Shown piece by piece: positions 47,286 through 54,797 of a DNA stretch of 64,000 nucleotides. Source of the stretch: Deinococcus humi (lineage in GTDB: Bacteria; Deinococcota; Deinococci; Deinococcales; Deinococcaceae); assembly GCF_014201875.1 (NCBI RefSeq), contig NZ_JACHFL010000005.1:316352-380351 (forward strand), given 5' to 3'. How positions within the stretch are numbered: the stretch's first letter is position 1; every line of letters starts with the position of its first letter. The notes beneath the pieces are model-generated. The model was not told where the DNA came from and made no database searches. It worked only from the letters and a program-made list of their open reading frames with translations. The translations under genes and the position numbers were made by a program.

Positions 47286-48290
47286 TTAAGGGCGCCCACC
47301 CGTTCCCACCAGTTTGGCGGGTAGGGCAAGGGGCCGAACCTGCACGTCGCTGGAAGTGGCCCCCTGCCCGTTGCCGATCTGCTCTGCGAGGAGGTCGCCC
47401 CAGGGTGCCCAGGCCACCCGCTGCCCTCGGCCGAATGCCGATCCGTTTGGCAGGCGGGCCCGTATCTGTCCCGTCCGGAGGTCCACCACAGCCAGTCCCC
47501 GCTCGCTGTGCCCGCTCACTGCCAGCAGATCGCCCGCCGCATTCAGGGCCAGATCGCGCCCGTTGTCCACGTCCAGCCGGGTCAGGCCGCGTTTGCCCAC
47601 GCGCCCCAGCCACACCTCGCCGTCCGTGGTCAGTGCCGCGTACGTTCCGCCGTCCGGAGTAAGAACGGCAGCGCCCACCGCCCGGCCGTTGCTGTTGCCG
47701 GACACCCGCTCGGTCGCCAGTGCGGCGCCGGTCGCGGTGTCCCACACCCGTACGGTGCCGTCCCTGGCGGCGCTGAGCAGCCGGCCTCCCGCGAGGCCCA
47801 AGGCGCTGACCGGAGCCGCGTGCCCCACGAAGGAGCGCAGGCGCCGCCCGGTGTGCAGGTCCCAGAGCTGGGCGTAGCCGGGTGAGCGGCCCACAGCCAT
47901 GTGGTGGCCTGCCGCATCAAAGGCGACCGAGTGGATGGCAGGCGAACCCGCAGGATCCGGAGGAAACGGCCAGGGCTGCCCGTCGGCCAAGCGCCACAGA
48001 GAAACCCCCGAGCCGTGCTGGAGGGCAAGCACCGCGCCGTCCGGGCTGAGGGTGGGCGGGTACCCGCCCCGGGCCGCACCCTCCAGCCTCACCGAGCGGC
48101 GCACCTCACCGCTGCGCGCGTCCAGCCACACCACCTCGGGCAACAACTCGTACCCCTCCCTCCGCTGAACCACCAGGGCGGCGCCCTGAAAGCCCAGCAG
48201 GGCGGCGTTCGGCTGCACGAAGGGCGGCCCAGGGGCGGCCAGGACGGGGATCAGCGACAGCGCGAGCAGAAGCAGTCTGGGCAGCGGCAT
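47286..48290 (-). CDS. Exported WD40-repeat protein
   Basis: A 334-residue protein with a signal peptide (MPLPRLLLLALSLIPVLA). WD40-like repeats make a beta propeller, for example YAQLWDLHTGRRLRSFVGHA and GTVRVWDTATGAAL. Such propellers give protein interaction platforms; being exported it would act outside the cytoplasm. TAGCCT (48297-48302) lies 6 nt before the ATG, a leaderless start. It is in a row of exported proteins on the same strand. Confidence 0.85.
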   Translation of the reverse strand: MPLPRLLLLALSLIPVLAAPGPPFVQPNAALLGFQGAALVVQRREGYELLPEVVWLDARSGEVRRSVRLEGAARGGYPPTLSPDGAVLALQHGSGVSLWRLADGQPWPFPPDPAGSPAIHSVAFDAAGHHMAVGRSPGYAQLWDLHTGRRLRSFVGHAAPVSALGLAGGRLLSAARDGTVRVWDTATGAALATERVSGNSNGRAVGAAVLTPDGGTYAALTTDGEVWLGRVGKRGLTRLDVDNGRDLALNAAGDLLAVSGHSERGLAVVDLRTGQIRARLPNGSAFGRGQRVAWAPWGDLLAEQIGNGQGATSSDVQVRPLALPAKLVGTGGRP

Positions 48291-48333
48291 GGGCAGAGGC
48301 TATCCGGGCGGCCATGGTACCCGGATGTCATGC

Positions 48334-49425
48334 TCACGGCACGCGGAATTCCGCCGGTCCCCAGACCATGCCGCTCATGGACCGTCCGTGCAGGGCCAGG
48401 ATTCTGCGTGCTCCCTGCCCGTCGTCCACGAAGACGGTATCGTCCACGACGTACGCGACCTGCCCGCCATTGGGCGAGACGGCGATGTCGTAGGCGAGAT
48501 CGAGAAAATCCTGGAACACGGGGCCGCCGTACACGGCGGGGCCGCAGGTCCAGGTGTGCAGGCGCCGGCCAGAGCGCATCAGCGCGCAGTCGGTGTGGTC
48601 CCGCCCCTCGGCCGGCCACCAGACCTGAACGCTGAGCCGCTCCGGCGCGCGCACGGCCACCAGGCGCTCGAACGTGCCAGGCCGCCGCAGGACGTGCCCG
48701 CGCCCCGTGAGGCTGTAGAAGGCCTCCTCATTGAAAAAGGACCCGAAGAACACCGAGGAGCCGAGGTGGGTGAGATGACTCACCAGTGCTTCGTCGCCCA
48801 AGCGCCGCACCACGCGGCCCGAGGCGTCGAGCACATACGTGGACGCCACGGCCGTGGAGCTGCTCGCGGCGCCCAGCACGACCAGACCCGCCGGGCTCCA
48901 CAGCAGGCCGATGGGCCCGGGAGTGCCGGACAGGTCTGGAACAGCCGTCAGGATCACCCGGGTGGCACCGCCCGGGAAGGCGTACCGGGCGAGGATCACT
49001 GTTTCCGGGGGACGCTTCCCATCCTGTGCGCGCTGGATCCGCTGGGTCCAGGCGAGCGAGGTTCCATCGGGTGACCACGCGGGCGTCGAACGCATCACAC
49101 CCTGGCCTGTCGAGATGGCAGCTGGTTGGCTGGTGAGCCGGGTGGCCTTCCAGGTAGTCAGGTCCAGGACCCAGATGTTCGTGGCCTCTCCGGTCACGCG
49201 AGAGGTGTCGAGGCTGCCCTCGGCCACCGAGGCGTAGGCGATCTTGCGGCCATCCGGGGACAGCACTGGCGGGCCGTTCCCGCCCCAGTGGGTGCGCTGC
49301 TGCCAGCCCTGCGCTCCCGTCCACGTCCAGAAATCATCCGCGATGTTCACGACGAGCGGGGCGGAGGCCGCCTGGGCCACCGACAGCAGCAGGAAGGCGA
49401 GGAACAGAATGCGGCGCATCACCAT
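48334..49425 (-). CDS. Exported TolB-like beta-propeller protein
   Basis: A 363-residue protein with a signal peptide (MRRILFLAFLLLSVAQA). Propeller repeats of the TolB/PD40 kind are visible: VLSPDGRKIAYAS, then PAWSPDGTSLAWTQ and VSPNGGQVAYVVDD. It lies 43 nt upstream of the WD40 gene and the two are probably co-transcribed. No peptidase domain is attached. The start could be ATG 49425 or ATG 49419; neither has a ribosome site. The role is unknown, but two propellers side by side in an exported cluster stand out. Confidence 0.82.
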   Translation of the reverse strand: MVMRRILFLAFLLLSVAQAASAPLVVNIADDFWTWTGAQGWQQRTHWGGNGPPVLSPDGRKIAYASVAEGSLDTSRVTGEATNIWVLDLTTWKATRLTSQPAAISTGQGVMRSTPAWSPDGTSLAWTQRIQRAQDGKRPPETVILARYAFPGGATRVILTAVPDLSGTPGPIGLLWSPAGLVVLGAASSSTAVASTYVLDASGRVVRRLGDEALVSHLTHLGSSVFFGSFFNEEAFYSLTGRGHVLRRPGTFERLVAVRAPERLSVQVWWPAEGRDHTDCALMRSGRRLHTWTCGPAVYGGPVFQDFLDLAYDIAVSPNGGQVAYVVDDTVFVDDGQGARRILALHGRSMSGMVWGPAEFRVP

Positions 49426-49490
49426 AGGTTCAGGATGACGGCGGGAGGGTGGTTCGGCGATGTCAGCCTGGGTGTGGGGTGGGCCTGCAT

Positions 49491-50573
49491 TCAGCGTACC
49501 GCCCTGTGCCGCAGGAGGAACGTCGTCTCCTCGTGGAACGCGACCCCATCCTTCGTCGTGACGGTTCGCCTGTACTCCTTGCGGAGGTTGCCCTGTGCGT
49601 CCAGTTTGAAGTCCGTGATGGCGAGGCCCTTCACCTCCACATCGGGGATCAGCTCGTAAAAGGTGATCGTCTCGTCCTCATGCAACTCGTCGAAGTCCCA
49701 CTGGCTGTGCCACACTTCATCCGGGTCAACGGTAGGGCACCGCACCTCCATCTGCACCTCCAGGTGGGGCTCGATGATCATCAGCACCGGATCGACGGCG
49801 CCGGTTCCGTCCAGCGGAGCGAGCAGATCATCCTGCACGCGCGTCTCGAGCTGGACATCCACGATGCCCAGTGGATGCGTCTCGTAGCCGAGCACGCTGT
49901 ACGGACACGTCTGGTAGGACCCCTCGACGTGCTCCAGCTGCTGGGTGGGCACGATCTGGGCAGGTCTGGGGCGGGGGGTGGCCGAATAGAGCTTCACGGG
50001 CGCGGTGGCGCGCACCCGGTCTGCCATCCCGTCGTCCCGCCGAATGTACGACGTGAACTCCAACTCGTACGTGCCGCAGTTCTCGGTCTTTTTCTTCATG
50101 CTCTTGATGCTGCCCGCGAAGTAGGGCGCCAGACGCGGGTTCTTCTCCACCCACCGGATCCAGTACAGCATACCCGTCAGCGCGGAGCCGTCCGCGCCCA
50201 GACACCTCTGGTAGCCCCGGTTCACAGAACTTTCCACCCCCCTGGCGATCAGGGACCAGCCCTCGTTGATCTGCGCCGTGAAGTTGCCGTTCAAGCCCGC
50301 GCGCTCGACCTCGGCGCGCCATCTGGTGAAGCGGGTCTGGGCGTCGTTGAGCGCGACGTCGCCCGACGACGCCTTCTGCAGCGGCGGGCGAACACTCGCG
50401 GCGTACTCGTCGCCAAGGGACTGGGCGGGTCCCTTGACCAGTGGGGCGAGCAGGTCACTCATGTTGTTCGGCGGGGTCAATGCGCTTTGTGCTGGGGGTG
50501 TGGTTGCCAGAGCGCTGGGGCCGAGGGCGAGCGTCAGCAGGGCGAGGGTCGAGCGTAGGGCGGGTCGGTTCAT
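49491..50573 (-). CDS. Exported protein of unknown family
   Basis: A 360-residue protein with a signal peptide (MNRPALRSTLALLTLALGPSALA). No recognised domain. A central part reads SIKSMKKKTENCGTYELEFT and the last third is acidic and beta-rich. Cysteines are few (near GYQRCL, ENCGTYE, YQTCPY and EVRCPT), which suggests one or two disulfides. The ATG at 50573 has GGAGG 6 nt upstream. It is part of the exported cluster, read in the same direction as its neighbours. Confidence 0.65.
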   Translation of the reverse strand: MNRPALRSTLALLTLALGPSALATTPPAQSALTPPNNMSDLLAPLVKGPAQSLGDEYAASVRPPLQKASSGDVALNDAQTRFTRWRAEVERAGLNGNFTAQINEGWSLIARGVESSVNRGYQRCLGADGSALTGMLYWIRWVEKNPRLAPYFAGSIKSMKKKTENCGTYELEFTSYIRRDDGMADRVRATAPVKLYSATPRPRPAQIVPTQQLEHVEGSYQTCPYSVLGYETHPLGIVDVQLETRVQDDLLAPLDGTGAVDPVLMIIEPHLEVQMEVRCPTVDPDEVWHSQWDFDELHEDETITFYELIPDVEVKGLAITDFKLDAQGNLRKEYRRTVTTKDGVAFHEETTFLLRHRAVR

Positions 50574-50766
50574 ATTAGGCCTCCTGGCGTGTTGCCCGGC
50601 ACCTTAGGCGGGGCGGCGTGACAGGGGGATGTCGGGGCCTGGGGCGTGGCAGGGGAGCATCGCGCCCTGATCCGGCCTGCCATCATCCTGAAGTCACGCT
50701 CCTCCTCCTACTCTGAGGGCGCCGCGCCCGCCCACAATGTCCGGGCGACGCGGAAAGGAGGAGCCC

Positions 50767-50964
50767 ATGAATCACGAACCCCCTGCGCACATCCCCGGTG
50801 TTCCCGATGGACGCGTGTACGTGCTGCGCATCTGGGAGGAACGCTCGACGGGGTCGGTCGGCTGGCGCGCCTCGGTGCGGGAAAGCACGCACGGCGAGCG
50901 GTCCTACTTCGCCAGCATCGACGAGTGCCTGGAGTACCTGTACACCGAATTCCTCCGGCGGTGA
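50767..50964 (+). CDS. Small conserved-looking protein, 65 residues
   Basis: An ORF starting MNHEPPAHIPGVPDGRVYVL. The tail ends in SYFASIDECLEYLYTEFLRR, an amphipathic helix. The ATG has a strong AAAGGAGG site 5 nt upstream. I recall similar small proteins beside large regulators in Deinococcus, but cannot name the family. It lies between two exported-protein genes of the opposite strand. Confidence 0.55.
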   Translation: MNHEPPAHIPGVPDGRVYVLRIWEERSTGSVGWRASVRESTHGERSYFASIDECLEYLYTEFLRR

Positions 50965-51158
50965 CCTCCAAGAAAGCCACCTGAGAGAAGGGGCTCCGCC
51001 GCCTGCGCGCGACGGTCGTGCCCCTCCCCTTTTGTGCTGCATTCAGGAACGCCAGCTTAAGCGAGCTGCGACTTCACGGGCTCGCCCGACAGGGTGCTGT
51101 CCCCCCAGCGCCGTCCATTCAGGTTCGTGATCTTCCACGATGAATTTTGCTTCAGGCC

Positions 51159-51195
51159 AAAAAGCTGGCCGCGTGAGGTGATGCTCACGCGGCCA
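51159..51195 (-). terminator. Intrinsic terminator of the lipoprotein gene
   Basis: A perfect 12-bp stem, TGGCCGCGTGAG (51166-51177) with CTCACGCGGCCA (51184-51195), around a 6-nt loop. On the minus strand it is followed by five T residues (plus-strand A at 51159-51163). It is correctly placed just after the lipoprotein stop. Confidence 0.75.
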
Positions 51196-51207
51196 CCAGC
51201 AAGCGGT

Positions 51208-52152
51208 TTACTGGCTTCTATAAAAGAACAGACCCTCCTGCTTGCCGTTCTCGACGAGCACCATGGAGGAGCGGCCGTCACGCACACCCACACCCCAGCG
51301 GTACTCGTCGGGCTTGGGGTACCACGTCTTCTCGTAGCTTCTGGAGGGGTTGCAGGTGTCCTCGAACTTCTGGTGCGCGTTCGTTGCCGTGAACACCGCG
51401 CGGTCGCCCTGCACGGCCACCGTGCCCGTGTGGTACTTGAAGAAGTTGATGGTGCAGCCGTACATCCTCGACTCGATGTAGGAACTGTAGATGAAGGTGC
51501 CGTCCGAGTGGATCTCGTACCACAGGCCCTGTCCGCCGGCCGGGCTCCACGTGCCGTTCGCCGGATTGTAGTACCCGCCGCCGCTGGATCCCAGGGTGCT
51601 CCAGTTCCCCACCAGTTCTGCCGGGACAGCGGTGCGGGGAGCGTCCGCAGGTGGCCCGGCGTTGCCCGGCTCGTCGAAGGCCATCATGCTGATGTTCACT
51701 TTGGCGTTGGGTGGCCGCACCCGCCCCATGGTTTTCTGGTCGGGGCTGTATACCCCGAACGCGTCCTCCGCGCCGAAGTGGTTCCTGGGCTCGTTGTCCT
51801 TCCAGGCGATCACGCTGTACTCGCCGTCAGGCAGGTCCGGCGTCGCGAAGGTGGCCTGCGCGCCGGAGGTCTCGACTTCAATGGCGCCCACCCCGTCCCA
51901 GTCACAGTCGTTGTTCACCACCGGGCAGATGAGCAGGTAGGTGCCCTGCACGTTGCCGTTTTTGGGGGCGGTGAGGGTGCCGCTGATCGTCCGTCCTCCG
52001 GGCTGAGGCTGGGGCTGACCACCTGAGTTGTCGGGGGGCGTGCCTCCGCTGGAGGGAGGGGAAGGGGGAGTCGGGGTGGGAGTAGGGCCGCCACAGGCGG
52101 TCAGGAGGCTGAGGCTGAGGAGGAACGCGCTGGCAAGGATTCTTTTTTTCAT
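51208..52152 (-). CDS. Lipoprotein with novel beta domain and lipocalin-like domain
   Basis: A 314-residue lipoprotein with lipobox LLTAC (Cys20) and a Pro-rich linker. Residues about 55-160 form a beta domain: VQGTYLLICPVVNNDCDWDG, then LPDGEYSVIAWKDNEP and a GVYSPD end. Residues about 175-314 form a second, lipocalin-like domain (AELVGNWST, then YEIHSDGTFIYSSY, ending EGLFFYRSQ). The exported protein encoded just across the divergent gap has two copies of the first domain and one of the second, so the pair are relatives. The ATG at 52152 has AGGAG upstream; the longer frame to 52950 is a shadow. Confidence 0.8.
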   Translation of the reverse strand: MKKRILASAFLLSLSLLTACGGPTPTPTPPSPPSSGGTPPDNSGGQPQPQPGGRTISGTLTAPKNGNVQGTYLLICPVVNNDCDWDGVGAIEVETSGAQATFATPDLPDGEYSVIAWKDNEPRNHFGAEDAFGVYSPDQKTMGRVRPPNAKVNISMMAFDEPGNAGPPADAPRTAVPAELVGNWSTLGSSGGGYYNPANGTWSPAGGQGLWYEIHSDGTFIYSSYIESRMYGCTINFFKYHTGTVAVQGDRAVFTATNAHQKFEDTCNPSRSYEKTWYPKPDEYRWGVGVRDGRSSMVLVENGKQEGLFFYRSQ

Positions 52153-52411
52153 GGCTTCTCCTGTGGCGGCCCCGGAGCGCCGCCGTTCGATGTGCACACT
52201 CACGGTAGGAAGCCTGGCCTGATACGAGGATGTTGCGGCGCGGTCTGGAAGCGGCAGGCCCTCAAGGCCGCCCAGCTCTCGGGGCAACACGGCGCCCAGG
52301 ACTTTGCTGACCATTCGATATGGGCGCACCTTTCCCGGTCCACTCCACTGGACTGGAAGGACCATTCGGCAACGATGGGCGGGCAACATGCTCGTATCAC
52401 GGCGCGCCCCG

Positions 52412-52417
52412 TAGCGT
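52412..52417 (+). promoter_or_regulatory. Leaderless -10 box of the exported two-domain protein
   Basis: TAGCGT lies exactly 6 nt before ATG 52424. No ribosome site is present, so the mRNA probably begins at the start codon. No clear -35 box is seen. Confidence 0.45.
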
Positions 52418-52423
52418 GCGCCC

Positions 52424-53845
52424 ATGACCCCGAGTTCTTTTCGGCCTACCCTCCAGAACCGACCTGCTCGGCCTCCCGCTGGGACAGTGACCATCCCTGC
52501 CCGGCGCCGCCGACCCTTCGCCCGTCCGATCGCCGTGCTGGCCGCCGTGCTCGCCGCAAGTGCGGGCGCAGCGCCGCTGAAGGGCTCGGTCCACGTGCCG
52601 GGAAAGCATGATGTGCGCGGCACCTGGGTCATCGTGTGCGACCTCGACGCGCAGGGCGGCTGCATGGAGGGAACGCAGCAGTCGCAGCAGATCACCCGCC
52701 AGGACGGCAGCTCGGCATGGTTCACCTTCGAGGACGCTCCAGTCAGCCCGCGCGGCGTCGTGGCGTGGAAGGACGTGAACGGCAGCGGGACGCTCGACCG
52801 GGGAGACCTGTACGGCGCGTACTCCATTGATGGCCTGACGCCTGCGGAGGTGAGCGCACCGTATGAGGGAGCGGTCGTCTGGATGCGTGAACAGGACGGC
52901 GTGGCTGACCCCTTTCTGGGCGGCGCGGCGAGTCCGGCCTCCAATGCCAAAGCCAGGGCCGCCGCACTGGTCGGTGATCTGGGAACTCAGCCGCGCGGCG
53001 GCGGCTCGATGACGGGCACGGTGATCGTGCCGCTGGGCCACGACGTGCGCGGAGTTGTCGTGCTGGCGTGCCGCTTCGGGACGGACGACTGTTACGTGGC
53101 CACCCAGGTGAAACTCAGTGGCCGTCACGCCCGCTGGCGCCTCGACGGCCTCGCCGACGAGGGGCATCAACTCGTGGCGTGGGCCGATCTGAACGGCAAC
53201 GGAGAAGTGGACGGCCCTGACCTGATGGGCACCTACCTCAACTCTGCCCGCGACAACTTCGCCCTTGTGCGCCCCGGCGCTGGGAACATCACCCTCTCTC
53301 TGGCGCCGAGCAGCGACCTCGCCACGCAGAACAAGCCGAGCCCCCGGCGTGGTCCCGCCCCGAACAGCATCTTCAAGACCACATCCCTTGCAAAGATCGC
53401 AGGACGCTGGACGACCCAGAATCGGGTCAGCCGTCTCACCCAGGGCTTCACGACGGGCACGGTGTTCGGCGGCGCAACCGTACAAGCGGGGTGGGACTGG
53501 ACGCCCACGCAGGTCAGGCAGGACGTGGATCTGTTGATCCGTCCGGACGGAACGTTCCGGTCCGTCACCTTCACGCAGGACTTTCAGAGCGAGAACTGCG
53601 CGACGCTGACCACCGTCGAGCGGGTGGGAAAAGTGGGCCTGTCGGGCGCGAAGCTGAGCTTCCAGGTGACGCGCGGCGCCTTCCGGGAGATCGACACCTG
53701 CCAACCGAGCTTCAACCGCTGGGGCCCTCTGCCGGAAGCGAAAGAAACGCAGCTGGTCGGCCTGCAAAAGGGACCGGGAGGCGCGCCCGAGCTGGTGATC
53801 CGGGCGGGTGGCTCGCAGAACGATCTGTACTTCCGCAAGGAGTGA
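52424..53845 (+). CDS. Exported protein: two novel beta domains with Ca-like loops, one lipocalin-like domain
   Basis: A 473-residue protein. After an N-terminal basic stretch and signal-like segment (IAVLAAVLAASAGAA) come two copies of a domain of about 95 residues: one near 50-150 (GTWVIVCDLD, then VVAWKDVNGSGTLDRGDLYG) and one near 195-290 (VVLACRFGTDDC, then LVAWADLNGNGEVDGPDLMG). Each copy ends in an Asp-rich loop (DVNGSGTLDRGD, DLNGNGEVDGPD) of the EF-hand/dockerin kind, so calcium binding is plausible. The last 140 residues match the second domain of the neighbouring lipoprotein. The ATG is leaderless. The function is unknown. Confidence 0.8.
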   Translation: MTPSSFRPTLQNRPARPPAGTVTIPARRRRPFARPIAVLAAVLAASAGAAPLKGSVHVPGKHDVRGTWVIVCDLDAQGGCMEGTQQSQQITRQDGSSAWFTFEDAPVSPRGVVAWKDVNGSGTLDRGDLYGAYSIDGLTPAEVSAPYEGAVVWMREQDGVADPFLGGAASPASNAKARAAALVGDLGTQPRGGGSMTGTVIVPLGHDVRGVVVLACRFGTDDCYVATQVKLSGRHARWRLDGLADEGHQLVAWADLNGNGEVDGPDLMGTYLNSARDNFALVRPGAGNITLSLAPSSDLATQNKPSPRRGPAPNSIFKTTSLAKIAGRWTTQNRVSRLTQGFTTGTVFGGATVQAGWDWTPTQVRQDVDLLIRPDGTFRSVTFTQDFQSENCATLTTVERVGKVGLSGAKLSFQVTRGAFREIDTCQPSFNRWGPLPEAKETQLVGLQKGPGGAPELVIRAGGSQNDLYFRKE

Positions 53846-53959
53846 CGCTCTTCCGTTCGGCTGGACCCAGCCCTGACCTGTCGGAGAGAGCCGTGACCTG
53901 CAGCGTCCTGCCGAACCTCTGCTCAAACGTGGTCAAGGTTGACCACCCGCAGTTCCGCT
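53846..53959. other. Spacer after the exported two-domain gene
   Basis: About 115 bases, followed by a decayed malE fragment. No terminator is convincing. Confidence 0.3.
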
Positions 53960-54357
53960 TCACAGGCGTCCGTCCACGAAAGCACTCCTGGCGTCGTTGC
54001 CCATCCCTTCGGGCACGAGGGTGTCCTTGTCGCGCAGATCGTTCATCAGCGCCGCTCCTGTTCTTGAAGATGCAGGCGCCATACGCTCCCGGCAGCCCGT
54101 AGCTGGCAGAGGCGTTGGACAGGTCCATCAGGGAGCCAAACCTGCCGTTGCCGATGTTCCTCGGGGCCGCCAAGAAAAAGCCGTCCCAGGTGGGTGCGGC
54201 CGGCACCAGTTTCTTGTTGGAGATCAGCGCCAGGGCCTCGGCGAACATGGACAGACCAAACACCTTGCCCTGACACGTCATGGCGCTCACCGCCGTCCTG
54301 TCCAGATTCGACCTGGAGACCACGCAACGGGCGGCGCAACCGCGTTCAAGAATGCCT
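53960..54357 (-). pseudogene. malE-like sugar-binding protein remnant
   Basis: The minus strand reads DRTAVSAMTCQGKVFGLSMF, then AEALALISNKKLVPAAP, then NGRFGSLMDLSNASASYGLP. These match the middle of a maltose ABC-transporter substrate-binding protein (AMTYQGKVFGLPMxxEALALIYNKKLVPxxP). After FKN the frame breaks and a piece is missing; NDLRDKDTLVPEGMGNDARS then resumes in another frame and stops at 53960-53962. Start, signal peptide and the rest of the gene are gone. Confidence 0.7.
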
Positions 54358-54416
54358 GAGTCTCACGAGAGGGAAAGGGAGCCAGGAAGCATCTGACCCC
54401 TCATCACCGCGTCACC
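54358..54416. other. Short spacer
   Basis: Sixty bases between the malE remnant and the receiver gene. Nothing seen. Confidence 0.3.
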
Positions 54417-54797
54417 CTACTTCAAGACCTGACCAGAGCCGGATGATGCCATGATCTGGCGAAGATCCTCGGCCGCGTTCAGTCCCTTGACGACATAGCC
54501 CCTGGCGCCCAAGTGCCTCGCCCGTGTGGCCAGCTCGCCGTCTGCCAGCCCGCTCAGGACCACCACGGCAGCTTCCTGCGCCAGAGTGAGTGCGCGGGCA
54601 AGCAGTTCCAGGCCCAGGCCGTCTGGCAGGTCCAGATCCAGCAGCAGCACGTCAAAACATCCCCCAGGCCAGCGCTGGCCCGCTTCCGCAAAGGTCGTCA
54701 CGTGTTCTACCGTCCAGTCCATGCCAGCCAGCTCCAGCACTTCCCACAGCAGCTGTGCGTCGGCCTCGTGATCCTCGATGAGGAGGGCCCGGGTCAT
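54417..54797 (-). CDS. Single-domain response regulator
   Basis: A 126-residue receiver without output domain (starts MTRALLIEDHEADAQLLWE). The phospho-Asp is in VLLLDLDLPDG, the switch Ser in VVLSGLAD and the conserved Lys in GYVVKGL. It overlaps the stop of the upstream kinase by 4 nt, so the pair is translated together. It should receive phosphate from that kinase; the downstream target is unknown. Confidence 0.88.
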   Translation of the reverse strand: MTRALLIEDHEADAQLLWEVLELAGMDWTVEHVTTFAEAGQRWPGGCFDVLLLDLDLPDGLGLELLARALTLAQEAAVVVLSGLADGELATRARHLGARGYVVKGLNAAEDLRQIMASSGSGQVLK

